A DNA stretch of 64,000 nt from Pseudescherichia sp031998825 (GTDB taxonomy: Bacteria > Pseudomonadota > Gammaproteobacteria > Enterobacterales > Enterobacteriaceae): contig NZ_DAMACX010000019.1 of the NCBI RefSeq assembly GCF_031998825.1, positions 1 to 64,000 of the forward strand, in the 5' to 3' direction. Numbering within the stretch: position 1 is the stretch's first letter; each line of letters opens with the position of its first letter. Position numbers and translations under genes: made by a program. This document shows positions 17,538 to 25,918 of the stretch, piece after piece. The notes beneath the pieces were generated by a model. The model saw only the letters and a list, made by a program, of their open reading frames with translations, made no database searches and had not been told where the DNA came from.

Positions 17538-18139
17538 TTCGCGCCTCCTTGCAGGTTGAGCAGCGAGAGGTCGCCATAGTCGCCGTTGAGGGTCAGCTCG
17601 CGCTTGCGTTTGCTGGCCCGGGCGATATCCAGCGAATTGACCATCCGCAGCGCGCCGGTTGGGCAGGTGCGGATGCAGGCCGGGCCGCCCTCATCGAAAT
17701 CGCAGAGATCGCACTTCACCGCCACGGCGCGTACGCCGGACACCCAGTCGAGCAGGGAGCTGACGCGAGCAGGGGCAGGCGGCGCAGGGGGCGCTTTCGG
17801 TGAGTTGGCGTTAGCCGGAATATGCAGCGGGCGGCTGCCGCTCATCTCAATCGCCCCGAAGGGACAGGCAATGGCGCACAGCTTGCAGCTCACGCACAGG
17901 CTCTCATTGAGCTGTACCGCGCCGTCCACACGATTGATGGCGTTCACCGGGCAGACCCCGGCGCAGGGTGCATCCTCACAGTGGTGACAAAGCTGCGGGG
18001 CGGACTCTTTCGCGCTGCGCATCACGCTCAGGCGGGGCATCGATTGCAGCCCATGCTGGCGGTGCGTCTCTGAGCAGGCGGCTTCACAGGTGTGGCAGCC
18101 AATACAGAGCGTGGCGTCAGCGATAACAAAACGATTCAC
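17534..18139 (-). CDS. hycB: HycB, formate hydrogenlyase polyferredoxin subunit
   Basis: A 201-residue electron-transfer subunit with four [4Fe-4S] Cys groups (CIGCHTCEAAC, CHHCEDAPCAGVCP, CVSCKLCAIACP, CDLC...CIRTCP). It docks formate dehydrogenase H to the hydrogenase module. It is a paralogue of HydN (2804-3364). An 80-bp spacer separating it from hycA contains FhlA-like elements. Confidence 0.95.
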   Translation of the reverse strand: MNRFVIADATLCIGCHTCEAACSETHRQHGLQSMPRLSVMRSAKESAPQLCHHCEDAPCAGVCPVNAINRVDGAVQLNESLCVSCKLCAIACPFGAIEMSGSRPLHIPANANSPKAPPAPPAPARVSSLLDWVSGVRAVAVKCDLCDFDEGGPACIRTCPTGALRMVNSLDIARASKRKRELTLNGDYGDLSLLNLQGGAK

Positions 18140-18162
18140 CGGATACTCCTCAGGTGGTCATT

Positions 18163-18210
18163 TTTGACGAAATCGTGCCGACGGCCTGTCATTTCGACAC
18201 TCCTCGACAC
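18163..18210 (-). promoter_or_regulatory. Candidate FhlA intergenic site between hycA and hycB
   Basis: TGACGAAAT and ATTTCGACA elements face each other here, with a further CGACA copy. They resemble the CATTTCG-type FhlA recognition sequence. An FhlA-binding intergenic region between hycA and hycB is described for E. coli, so position and sequence agree. Confidence 0.5.
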
Positions 18211-18219
18211 GGCAGGCAT

Positions 18220-18687
18220 TCAGGCCACCGAGGCCTGGGCGGATTGATCGACAAGCTGGCGGAGATCTAACGGTGCGTCTTTCTGAATTGCCGCATACAG
18301 GCCGTTGTAAACCGGACCGATCTTCTCTAAGTAATGCTCCAGCACCTGAGCGCGGTCGCGGTTGTTAATCCGACCGTCGATGCGGCCATCCTGTGCCAGC
18401 TGGGCCTCGGCAAACAGCAGCTGCTCGCCGCCGCTCTTGCTCTCTACCAGATAGTGGATGGTATGGCTGTTAAAGCCGTCCGCCAGGGTGACGGTAATAA
18501 GGAAGTGTTCAAACAGAACAAAGCAGAGATCCCGCTCCGGCGCGCAATACATGCCGTGATGCAGGTGGGCTTTGGAGAGCGTAATGCCCTGAACCAGCGA
18601 GTTGCAGTAAGCCTGCCACTCCTCTTGCAGGCGATGGTGCCGTTCGGCGATAAAGTCAGCTTTTTCGCTAATTTCCCAAATGGTCAT
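18220..18687 (-). CDS. hycA: HycA, antagonist of FhlA
   Basis: A 155-residue soluble protein matching E. coli HycA, which lowers FhlA-dependent transcription of the formate regulon. It is the first gene of the hyc operon and no enzyme motif is visible. It lies directly behind the sigma54-type promoter at 18722-18738. Confidence 0.94.
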   Translation of the reverse strand: MTIWEISEKADFIAERHHRLQEEWQAYCNSLVQGITLSKAHLHHGMYCAPERDLCFVLFEHFLITVTLADGFNSHTIHYLVESKSGGEQLLFAEAQLAQDGRIDGRINNRDRAQVLEHYLEKIGPVYNGLYAAIQKDAPLDLRQLVDQSAQASVA

Positions 18688-18721
18688 TTCAGGTTACCCG
18701 GTTAATTGTGACCAGCCCATA

Positions 18722-18738
18722 TAGCACTTTCCATGCCA
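18722..18738 (-). promoter_or_regulatory. Candidate sigma54 promoter of hycABCDEFGHI
   Basis: On the minus strand TGGCAT-N5-GTGCT fits the -24/-12 pattern with the invariant GG and GC spaced correctly. It lies 35 bp upstream of the hycA ATG, where a sigma54 promoter is known in E. coli. Confidence 0.75.
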
Positions 18739-18781
18739 TTTTTTAACTTATTGATTTTTAATAGTATTGATTGAAAATCAG

Positions 18782-18816
18782 TGTCATTTCGTCAGCGTCG
18801 ACATCGTCAGTAACGT
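18782..18816. promoter_or_regulatory. Candidate FhlA enhancer shared by hyc and hyp
   Basis: Clustered TGTCATTTCG, GTCGACA and CATCGTCA elements lie between the two divergent sigma54 promoters. They resemble the elements near hydN and between hycA and hycB. One FhlA binding region could serve both directions. Confidence 0.55.
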
Positions 18817-18829
18817 CGTTTTCATTGGC

Positions 18830-18845
18830 TGGCACCGTTATTGCA
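18830..18845 (+). promoter_or_regulatory. Candidate sigma54 promoter of hypABCDE-fhlA
   Basis: TGGCAC-N5-TTGCA is a perfect match to the sigma54 -24/-12 consensus with standard spacing. It ends 30 bp before the hypA start codon and faces away from the hyc promoter. Confidence 0.85.
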
Positions 18846-18875
18846 TTATCGGCGCAGTGAATAACGGGAGGCCCT

Positions 18876-19226
18876 ATGCACGAAATTACCCTTTGCCAGC
18901 GGGCGCTGGAGCTTATTGAACAGCAGGCGGCGGCCCACGGAGCACGGCGGGTGACCGGCGTATGGCTGAAGATAGGCGCGTTCTCCTGCGTGGAGAGCAG
19001 CGCCCTCACCTTCTGCTTTGAGCTGGTATGCCGGGGCACGCTGGCGGAAAGCTGCACGCTGCATCTCGATGAGCAGCAGGCGGAGTGCTGGTGCGAAACC
19101 TGCCAGCAGTACGTGACCCTGCTGAGCCAGCGGGTGCGGCGCTGTCCCCGGTGCCAGAGCGATATGTTGCAGATCGTGGCCGACGACGGCCTGCAGATCC
19201 AGCGACTGGAAATTGAACAGGAGTAA
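18876..19226 (+). CDS. hypA: HypA, nickel insertion metallochaperone for hydrogenase 3
   Basis: A 116-residue protein starting MHEITLCQ, where the N-terminal amine and His2 bind nickel. A structural zinc site is formed by CETC and CPRC in the C-terminal half. It works with HypB to deliver Ni to HycE. A GGGAGG ribosome-binding site precedes it and hypB follows after 3 bp. Confidence 0.96.
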   Translation: MHEITLCQRALELIEQQAAAHGARRVTGVWLKIGAFSCVESSALTFCFELVCRGTLAESCTLHLDEQQAECWCETCQQYVTLLSQRVRRCPRCQSDMLQIVADDGLQIQRLEIEQE

Positions 19227-19229
19227 ATT

Positions 19230-20048
19230 ATGTGTAGTACCTGCGGCTGCGGCGACGGCAATCTCTATATAGAGGGCGACGAGCACCGCCCCCACTCACC
19301 ATTTCGCAGCGCCCCCTTTGCCCCATTCCGAACGCCGGGTGGCGATCTCCACTACGGCCACGGCGTTGCCGGAACCCACGCGCCGGGTATCAGCCAGCGG
19401 CGGATGCTGGAGATCGAGATCGACGTCTTAGCCAAAAACAACCATCTTGCGGCCCGCAACCGCGCCCGCTTTGCCGCGAAGCAGCAGCTGGTGCTCAATC
19501 TGGTCTCCAGCCCCGGCGCGGGTAAAACCACCCTGCTGAGCGAAACCCTGCTGCGCCTGAAGGGCAAAGCAGACTGCGCGGTGATTGAGGGCGATCAGCA
19601 GACCGTCAACGACGCGGCGCGCATTCGTGCCACCGGCACCCCGGCCATTCAGGTCAATACCGGCAAAGGCTGCCATCTCGACGCACAGATGATCGCCGAC
19701 GCCGCCCCTCGTCTGCCGCTGGCCAACGGCGGGATCCTGTTTATCGAGAACGTCGGCAACCTGGTCTGCCCGGCCAGCTTCGACCTTGGCGAGCGCCATA
19801 AGGTGGCGGTGCTGTCGGTGACCGAAGGTGAAGACAAGCCGCTCAAGTACCCGCATATGTTTGCCGCCGCCTCGCTGATGCTGCTCAATAAAATCGATCT
19901 GCTGCCTTATCTCCACTTTGACGTGGAAAAATGCCTCGCCAGCGCCCGGGCGGTAAATCCGGACATTGAGATTATCCAGCTCTCCGCCACCAGCGGGGAA
20001 GGCATGGACCAGTGGCTGGCCTGGCTGGAGGCGCAGCCATGTGCATAG
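19230..20048 (+). CDS. hypB: HypB, nickel-binding GTPase
   Basis: A 272-residue GTPase that releases nickel to HypA/HycE. The N-terminal high-affinity Ni motif CSTCGCG is present, followed by a His-containing linker, then the G domain with P-loop SSPGAGKTTL, the switch region ENVGNLVCP and NKID. The linker is shorter than in the 290-residue E. coli protein. It overlaps hypC by 10 bp. Confidence 0.95.
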   Translation: MCSTCGCGDGNLYIEGDEHRPHSPFRSAPFAPFRTPGGDLHYGHGVAGTHAPGISQRRMLEIEIDVLAKNNHLAARNRARFAAKQQLVLNLVSSPGAGKTTLLSETLLRLKGKADCAVIEGDQQTVNDAARIRATGTPAIQVNTGKGCHLDAQMIADAAPRLPLANGGILFIENVGNLVCPASFDLGERHKVAVLSVTEGEDKPLKYPHMFAAASLMLLNKIDLLPYLHFDVEKCLASARAVNPDIEIIQLSATSGEGMDQWLAWLEAQPCA

Positions 20049-20311
20049 GCGTACCTGGACAGATTAGCGCCATCGACGGACTACAGGCGAAGGTAGAGGT
20101 GTGCGGCATCCAGCGCGACGTCGATTTAACCCTGGTCGGCAGCGTGGATGAGTCCGGTGCCTCCCGCCTCGGCCAATGGGTACTGGTTCACGTCGGCTTC
20201 GCCATGAGCGTGATCGACGAAGCCGAGGCCCGCGATACCCTGGCGGCGCTGCAAAACATGTTTGACGTGGAGCCGGACGTCGGCGCGCTGCTGTATGGGG
20301 AGCGTTCCTGA
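20039..20311 (+). CDS. hypC: HypC, hydrogenase maturation chaperone
   Basis: A 90-residue HypC/HybG-family chaperone starting MCIGVPGQ; Cys2 binds the Fe(CN)2CO intermediate and the HycE precursor. The start inside the end of hypB is chosen because the conserved MCIGVPG must be N-terminal. Its last base overlaps the hypD start codon. Confidence 0.96.
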   Translation: MCIGVPGQISAIDGLQAKVEVCGIQRDVDLTLVGSVDESGASRLGQWVLVHVGFAMSVIDEAEARDTLAALQNMFDVEPDVGALLYGERS

Positions 20312-21432
20312 TGCGCTTCGTTGATGAGTATCGCGCCCCGGAAGCGGTGATGCAGCTGCTTGCGCGCCTGCGCGACCGCGCCCGCCGTCTCGACTACACC
20401 CCGGCGCGCCCGCTGCGCATTATGGAGGTGTGCGGAGGCCATACCCACGCTATCTTTAAGTTCGGCCTCGACCAGCTGCTACCGGAGAATATCGAGTTTA
20501 TCCACGGTCCCGGCTGTCCGGTCTGCGTCCTGCCGATGGGGCGCATCGACGCCTGCGTGGAGATTGCCAGCCGTCCGGAGGTGATCTTCTGCACCTTTGG
20601 CGACGCCATCCGCGTGCCGGGAAAAAGCGGCTCGCTGCTGGCGGCAAAATCACGCGGGGCCGACGTGCGCATGGTCTATTCGCCGATGGATGCGCTGAAG
20701 CTTGCCGAGGCCCATCCCGATCGCAAGGTGGTCTTTTTTGGGCTGGGGTTTGAGACCACCATGCCCGCTACCGCCGTGACCCTGGAGCAGGCCCGCGCCC
20801 GCAACCTCAGCAACTTCTTCTTCTTTTGCCAGCATATTACCCTCGGCCCCACGCTGCGCAGCCTGCTGGACCAGCCGGATAACAGCATCGACGCCTTTTT
20901 GGCCCCCGGCCACGTCAGCATGGTGACCGGCACGGCGGCCTACGGCTTTATCGCCGATGAGTTTCAGCGCCCATTAGTGGTGGCTGGATTCGAACCACTT
21001 GATCTACTGCAAGGCGTGATGATGCTGGTTGAGCAGAAAATAGCAGCCTGTAGCCGGGTAGAGAACCAATACCGGCGGGTGGTACCCGACAGCGGCAATC
21101 CGCTGGCGCAGCAGGCTATCGCCAGGGTGTTCACCGTTGAGGGCGAGAGCGAATGGCGCGGGCTGGGCGTGATTGCCCACTCCGGGGTGCGTCTCAGCGA
21201 CGCGTATCGGCGCTTTGATGCCGAAACGCATTTTCAGCTCCGTCCGCAGCAGACCTACGACGATCCCCGCGCTCGCTGCGGCGAGGTGTTGACGGGCCGC
21301 TGTAAGCCGCATCAGTGCCCGCTGTTTGGTCAAACCTGCAACCCACAAACTGCCTTCGGCGCGCTGATGGTCTCTTCAGAAGGAGCCTGCGCCGCCTGGT
21401 ATCACTATCGCGCCCAGGAGTGTGAAGTATGA
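20311..21432 (+). CDS. hypD: HypD, Fe-S scaffold for Fe(CN)2CO assembly
   Basis: A 373-residue protein that with HypC assembles the iron-cyanide-carbonyl moiety. Conserved Cys residues occur in EVCGGHTH and GPGCPVCVLP, and the C-terminal [4Fe-4S] cluster ligands in GRCKPHQCPLFGQTC. Its stop overlaps the hypE ATG by 4 bp. Confidence 0.97.
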   Translation: MRFVDEYRAPEAVMQLLARLRDRARRLDYTPARPLRIMEVCGGHTHAIFKFGLDQLLPENIEFIHGPGCPVCVLPMGRIDACVEIASRPEVIFCTFGDAIRVPGKSGSLLAAKSRGADVRMVYSPMDALKLAEAHPDRKVVFFGLGFETTMPATAVTLEQARARNLSNFFFFCQHITLGPTLRSLLDQPDNSIDAFLAPGHVSMVTGTAAYGFIADEFQRPLVVAGFEPLDLLQGVMMLVEQKIAACSRVENQYRRVVPDSGNPLAQQAIARVFTVEGESEWRGLGVIAHSGVRLSDAYRRFDAETHFQLRPQQTYDDPRARCGEVLTGRCKPHQCPLFGQTCNPQTAFGALMVSSEGACAAWYHYRAQECEV

Positions 21433-22439
21433 GTACGGTGCAAATGGCCCACGGCAGCGGTGGCCAGGCGATGCAGCAGCTGATTAACGCCCTGTTCATG
21501 CAGGCCTTTGATAATCCGTGGCTGGCGGAGCAGGAGGATCAGGCCCGCCTCGATCTCACTCAGCTGGCGGCGGGCGGCGATCGGCTGGCCTTCTCTACCG
21601 ACAGCTACGTGATCGACCCCCTCTTCTTTCCGGGGGGCGATATCGGCAAGCTGGCGGTATGCGGCACCGCTAACGATGTTGCGGTCAGCGGCGCGATCCC
21701 ACGCTACCTCTCCTGCGGCTTTATCCTTGAGGAGGGGCTGCCGATGACCACCCTGCAGTCGGTGGTCAACAGCATGGCGGCCACGGCGAAGGCGGCAGAT
21801 ATCGCCATTGTCACCGGCGACACCAAGGTGGTGCAGCGCGGGGCGGCGGATAAGCTGTTTATTAATACCGCAGGGATTGGCGCTATTCCCACCGGTCTGA
21901 ACTGGCGGGCGCAGTCGCTGCAAGCGGGAGACGTCGTGCTGGTGAGCGGCACGCTGGGCTGCCACGGCGCGACCATCCTCAACCTGCGCGAGCAGCTCGG
22001 GCTGGACGGCGAGCTGGTGAGCGACTGTGCGGTGCTCACGCCGCTGATCCAGTCCCTACGCGCCATTAACGGCATTAAGGCCCTGCGCGACGCCACGCGC
22101 GGCGGCGTCAATGCGGTGGTGCATGAGTTTGTCGCCAGCAGCGGCTGTGGCATTGAGCTTAACGAGACCAGCCTGCCGGTGAAGCCCGCCGTGCGCGGCG
22201 TGTGTGAGCTGCTGGGCCTCGATGCCCTTAACTTTGCCAACGAGGGCAAACTGGTGATTGTCGCCGAGCGTCAGGCCGCCGAGGCCGCGCTTGAACGGCT
22301 GCGCCTGCATCCGCTGGGCCGCGATGCGGCGATTATTGGCGAGGTCGTGGCCCGTAAAGGGGTACGGCTGAGGGGGCTTTACGGCGTGAAGCGCACCCTG
22401 GATCTGCCTCATGCCGAACCCCTGCCGCGGATCTGTTAA
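21429..22439 (+). CDS. hypE: HypE, carbamoyl dehydratase forming the CN ligand
   Basis: A 336-residue ATP-dependent enzyme of the PurM-like fold. The C-terminal PRIC places the acceptor Cys336 at the very end, where HypF transfers the carbamoyl group that is dehydrated to thiocyanate. The N-terminal MAHGSGGQAMQQLI motif is typical. fhlA begins 63 bp downstream. Confidence 0.97.
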   Translation: MSTVQMAHGSGGQAMQQLINALFMQAFDNPWLAEQEDQARLDLTQLAAGGDRLAFSTDSYVIDPLFFPGGDIGKLAVCGTANDVAVSGAIPRYLSCGFILEEGLPMTTLQSVVNSMAATAKAADIAIVTGDTKVVQRGAADKLFINTAGIGAIPTGLNWRAQSLQAGDVVLVSGTLGCHGATILNLREQLGLDGELVSDCAVLTPLIQSLRAINGIKALRDATRGGVNAVVHEFVASSGCGIELNETSLPVKPAVRGVCELLGLDALNFANEGKLVIVAERQAAEAALERLRLHPLGRDAAIIGEVVARKGVRLRGLYGVKRTLDLPHAEPLPRIC

Positions 22440-22502
22440 CGTATTTTTATAGCAAAATAAAAACTTTTGGCACCTATTTCGGTGCCTTTCTGGATTAGCA
22501 CA

Positions 22503-24569
22503 ATGTCGAATACACCGATGGGCGATCTCGGACAGCAAGGGCTGTTTGACGTCACCCGCACGCTATTACAGCAGCCGGATCTCACCGCGCTGGCACAAGC
22601 CCTGAGCGGGCTGGTCAGGGAGGCGGCGCTGGCGGATCGTGCCGGAATTGTTCTCTGGCGGGCCGGAGATCGCCGGGCCTGCTACTACGCCTCTGGCCCC
22701 GACGGCAAGCCCGTCGAGTATGAGGATGAAACCGCCCTGGCCCACGGCCCGGTGCGGCGTATTCTCTCTCGCCCGCAGGCCCTGCACTGTCGCTACCAGG
22801 AATTTAGCGAGGCCTGGCCGCAGCTAGCGGAAAGCGATCTCTACCCCGCCTTTGGCTACTACGGGCTACTGCCGCTGGCGGCAGAGGGGCAGATCTTCGG
22901 CGGCTGCGAGTTTATCCGCCACGATGACAGGCCCTGGAGCCCGCAGGAGATGGAGCGCCTGCACACCTTCACCCAGATCGTCGGCGTGGTGGTGGAGCAG
23001 ATCCAGAGCCGGGTCGACAGCGGCCCGGACTACGATCTGCTCTGCCGCGAGCGCGACAACTTTCGCATTCTGGTTGCCATAACCAATGCGGTGCTCTCCC
23101 GCCTCGATATGGACGAGCTGGTGGGCGAGATTGCCAAAGAGATCCACCGCTATTTTGACATTGACGCCATCAGCATCGTGCTGCGCAGCGGCCGCAAGGG
23201 CAAGCTGAATATCTACTCCACGCACTACCTTAACGAGCGTGCGCCTCTGCATGAGCAGAGCGAGGTCGATGAGACCGGCACCCTCTCCGAGCGGGTATTT
23301 AAGAGCAAAGAGATGCTGCTGCTCAACCTGCACGAGCGCGACCGGCTGGCTCCGTATGAGCGGCGGCTCTTTGAGACCTGGGGCAACCAGATCCAGACCC
23401 TGTGCCTGCTGCCGCTGATGTCCGGCGACAATCTGCTGGGCGTTTTGAAACTGGCCCAGTGTGAGGAGAAGGTCTTTACCACCGCGAACCTGCAGCTGCT
23501 GCGCCAGATTGCCGAGCGGGTGGCGATTGCCGTCGATAACGCCCTCGCCTATCAGGAGATCCAGCGTCTGAAGGAGCGGCTGGTGGATGAGAACCTCGCC
23601 CTGACCGAGCAGCTTAACAATGTCGAGAGCGAGTTCGGGGAGATCATCGGCCGCAGCGAGGCGATGTTCAGCGTGCTTAAGCAGGTGGAGATGGTGGCCC
23701 AGAGCAACAGCACGGTGCTGATCCTCGGCGAGACCGGCACCGGCAAAGAGCTGATTGCCCGGGCGATCCACAATCTCAGCGGACGCAACGCCCGACGAAT
23801 GGTCAAGATGAACTGCGCGGCAATGCCTGCGGGCCTGCTGGAGAGCGATCTCTTCGGTCACGAGCGCGGGGCTTTTACCGGCGCCAGCGCCCAGCGCATC
23901 GGGCGCTTTGAGCTGGCAGATAAAAGCTCGCTCTTCCTGGATGAGGTAGGCGACATGCCGCTGGAGCTGCAGCCCAAGCTGCTGCGCGTGTTGCAGGAGC
24001 AGGAGTTCGAGCGCCTCGGCAGCAACAAGCTGATCCAGACCGACGTCAGGCTGATCGCCGCGACCAACCGGGATCTCAAACAGATGGTGCAGGATCGCGA
24101 GTTCCGCAGCGATCTCTACTACCGGCTCAACGTCTTCCCGATCCACATCCCGCCCCTGCGCGAGCGCCCGGAAGACATTCCGCTGCTGGTGAAAGCCTTC
24201 ACCTTTAAAATTGCCCGGCGGCTGGGACGCAATATCGACAGCATTCCCGCCGAGACGCTGCGTACCCTCTCCAGCATGGAGTGGCCTGGCAACGTGCGCG
24301 AGCTGGAGAACGTGATAGAACGGGCGGTATTGCTGACGCGTGGCAGCGTGCTACAGCTCTCGCTGCCGGAGATTGCTGTTGCTCCCACCACGCCGGTGGC
24401 GATGGCTGCTGACGGTGAGGAGGAGTCTCAGCTGATCCTGCGGGTGCTGCGGGAGACCAACGGCGTTATCGCCGGGCCGAAAGGGGCCGCCCAGCGGCTG
24501 GGCCTGAAGCGCACCACCCTGCTCTCACGCATGAAAAGATTGGGAATTGATAAGAGTACGATCGTGTAG
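22503..24569 (+). CDS. fhlA: FhlA, formate-responsive sigma54 activator
   Basis: A 688-residue activator of the formate regulon that binds formate through its N-terminal region. Two GAF-like domains (about 1-370) precede an AAA+ domain with Walker A GETGTGKE and the sigma54-contact loop GAFTGA, then a C-terminal helix-turn-helix (GPKGAAQRLGLKRTTLLSRM). The start MSNTPMGDLGQQGLF matches E. coli; an upstream in-frame ATG at 22467 is rejected. The TAG stop lies in the first bases of a REP repeat. Confidence 0.96.
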   Translation: MSNTPMGDLGQQGLFDVTRTLLQQPDLTALAQALSGLVREAALADRAGIVLWRAGDRRACYYASGPDGKPVEYEDETALAHGPVRRILSRPQALHCRYQEFSEAWPQLAESDLYPAFGYYGLLPLAAEGQIFGGCEFIRHDDRPWSPQEMERLHTFTQIVGVVVEQIQSRVDSGPDYDLLCRERDNFRILVAITNAVLSRLDMDELVGEIAKEIHRYFDIDAISIVLRSGRKGKLNIYSTHYLNERAPLHEQSEVDETGTLSERVFKSKEMLLLNLHERDRLAPYERRLFETWGNQIQTLCLLPLMSGDNLLGVLKLAQCEEKVFTTANLQLLRQIAERVAIAVDNALAYQEIQRLKERLVDENLALTEQLNNVESEFGEIIGRSEAMFSVLKQVEMVAQSNSTVLILGETGTGKELIARAIHNLSGRNARRMVKMNCAAMPAGLLESDLFGHERGAFTGASAQRIGRFELADKSSLFLDEVGDMPLELQPKLLRVLQEQEFERLGSNKLIQTDVRLIAATNRDLKQMVQDREFRSDLYYRLNVFPIHIPPLRERPEDIPLLVKAFTFKIARRLGRNIDSIPAETLRTLSSMEWPGNVRELENVIERAVLLTRGSVLQLSLPEIAVAPTTPVAMAADGEEESQLILRVLRETNGVIAGPKGAAQRLGLKRTTLLSRMKRLGIDKSTIV

Positions 24570-24958
24570 GTCGGGTAAGGCGAAGCCGCCACCCGGCGTA
24601 ACGATGCCGACATAACGCCCGGCGGCGCGGCGCTTGCCGGGCCTACAAATTACACCGTGCTTACTGTAGGTCGAGTAAGGCGAAGCCGCCACCCGACATG
24701 ACGATGCCAACATAACGCCCGGCGGCGCGCGCTTGCCGGGCCTACAAATTACGCCGTGCTTACTGTAGGTCGGGTAAGGCGAAGCCGCCACCCGGCATAA
24801 CGATGCCGACATAACGCCAGGCGGCGCGGCGCTTGCCGGGCCTACAAATTAACCGTGCTTACTGTAGGTCGAGTAAGGCGAAGCCGCCACCCGACATGAC
24901 GATGCCAACATAACGCCCGGCGGCGCGGCGCTTACCGGCCTTACAGGCGCGTGCACCG
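24565..24958. repeat. BIME array: four tandem copies of a ~100-bp REP pair
   Basis: Copies begin at 24565, 24665, 24764 and 24863 with TGTAGGTCG(G/A)GTAAGG. Each has a REP arm (GGCGAAGCCGCCACCCG), a short spacer and a reverse REP arm (CGCCCGGCGGCGCGGCGCTT), with GCCTACAAATTA linkers after copies 1-3. Copies 1 and 3 share CGGGTAAGG and ATGCCGAC, while 2 and 4 share CGAGTAAGG and ATGCCAAC. Such arrays can bind gyrase, IHF or Pol I and stabilise mRNA ends. No gene is seen in this stretch. Confidence 0.9.
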
Positions 24959-24964
24959 GCAATA

Positions 24965-25309
24965 TTATTTTTTACGCTGATACTTCTCCGGTAACGGCGG
25001 CACCGGGCGCCTGTCGTCAATCAGATGGCGCACGGTGAGGATCGGGTGGTGCCACAGCATACGCGATCCGGCCCAACGCATAATCTGCTTCATCTCTTCC
25101 CGCTTCGCCGGCTGGTAGCAGTGCACCGGACACTGCTTGCAGGCCGGTTTCTCTTCGCCGAATACGCACTTATCCAGCCGTTTTTCCGCATAGACAAAGA
25201 GCGCCTCATAGTGTCCCTCTTCCGTAGATGCCTTAGGCGCACCGCGCTGATAGAGGGCAATCATTCTGCGGATAGTGAGTTTTTCACGGGCGATGCGAGG
25301 GCCAGCCAT
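24965..25309 (-). CDS. ygbA: YgbA, nitric-oxide-responsive small protein
   Basis: A 114-residue protein of the YgbA / nitrous-oxide-stimulated-promoter family. A compact Cys group (CVFGEEKPACKQCPVHCY, residues about 48-65) suggests a metal or Fe-S site. AGGAG precedes the ATG. An NsrR-like operator lies 23-45 bp upstream, as expected for this NO-stress gene. Its position downstream of fhlA is the same as in E. coli. Confidence 0.9.
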   Translation of the reverse strand: MAGPRIAREKLTIRRMIALYQRGAPKASTEEGHYEALFVYAEKRLDKCVFGEEKPACKQCPVHCYQPAKREEMKQIMRWAGSRMLWHHPILTVRHLIDDRRPVPPLPEKYQRKK

Positions 25310-25331
25310 AGGAGACGCTCCTGGATGGGAA

Positions 25332-25354
25332 AAGAGGTATTCATATTACATCTT
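25332..25354 (-). promoter_or_regulatory. Candidate NsrR operator of ygbA
   Basis: On the minus strand the 23-bp site reads as two imperfect 11-bp arms, AAGATGTAATA and GAATACCTCTT, around one base. This fits the 11-1-11 NsrR pattern built on AAGATGYA. ygbA is a known NsrR target in E. coli. Confidence 0.65.
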
Positions 25355-25412
25355 CTTTAATAGCCGCTCAAAGAGTTCAGATTGTTCTGCCCTGCAGAGT
25401 TAAAAACGTCGA

Positions 25413-25422
25413 CTATACTCAA
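25413..25422 (+). promoter_or_regulatory. Candidate sigmaS-type -10 for the DUF2171 gene
   Basis: CTATACTCAA agrees with the extended sigmaS -10 CTAYRCTTAA at all but one position and sits 26 bp before the ATG. No clear -35 box is seen, which is usual for sigmaS promoters. Confidence 0.45.
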
Positions 25423-25447
25423 ACTTCATCACAACAAAGGAGGATGT

Positions 25448-25684
25448 ATGGTTAATAAAAGTGAAATCCGTGAACACGCTCAGGTTATTGCCAGCTGTGG
25501 TACCCACGTTGGCACCGTTGACCACCTCGAAGGCGAAGACAAAATCAAACTGGCAAAAAGTGATTCGGCTTCCGGCGGTGTGCACCACTATATCCCTCTA
25601 AGCTGGGTTGAAAAAGTTGACGGTAACAACGTGGTTCTCAACAAGAACTCGGAAGAGGTAAAATCTTCCTGGCAGACCGCGTAA
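25448..25684 (+). CDS. DUF2171 family protein
   Basis: A 78-residue soluble protein with a PRC-barrel-like DUF2171 pattern: VIASCGTHVGTVDHLEGEDK, then a GGVHHYIPLSWV strand and VDGNNVVLNKNS. The biochemical role of the family is not known to me. The ATG at 25448 follows a strong AAAGGAGG site; an upstream in-frame start is rejected. A sigmaS-like -10 precedes it and a hairpin follows, so it appears to be a single-gene unit, possibly expressed in stationary phase. Confidence 0.8.
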   Translation: MVNKSEIREHAQVIASCGTHVGTVDHLEGEDKIKLAKSDSASGGVHHYIPLSWVEKVDGNNVVLNKNSEEVKSSWQTA

Positions 25685-25695
25685 CTGCAGTTTCC

Positions 25696-25726
25696 GCGCC
25701 GTTCGGGTCTCTGGCCTGAGCGGCGC
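25696..25726 (+). terminator. Hairpin downstream of the DUF2171 gene
   Basis: GCGCCGTTCGGGTC pairs with GGCCTGAGCGGCGC, allowing G-U pairs, around a three-base loop. A pyrimidine-rich stretch with TTTTTT follows about 20 bases later, so it is a weak or partial intrinsic terminator. Confidence 0.5.
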
Positions 25727-25918
25727 GCTCTACTCCTCTCTCTTTTTTACTCGCCCAAAACACCCTCTCTTATCAACCACCTGTTTTTAAAAGATAAACA
25801 GAACCCCTTTTTTTTGTGACGAAACTTTACAAATAAAGGATAATTTGAGAAAAGTATTAGTCAGCCCGCGCATTACGCGGCATAGTAATGAGCAAAAGCG
25901 CCGGGGTGAGGATAGAGA

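Noticed and set aside
22866..24146. 426-codon minus-strand frame opposite fhlA
   Set aside because: Shadow of fhlA; no recognisable domain.
24525..24812. 95-codon frame running through the REP repeats
   Set aside because: Repetitive translation caused by the tandem repeats; no start signal.
24565..24958. Possible CRISPR array after fhlA
   Set aside because: Copies are about 100 bp with internal palindromes and no unique spacers; the arms are typical REP sequences.
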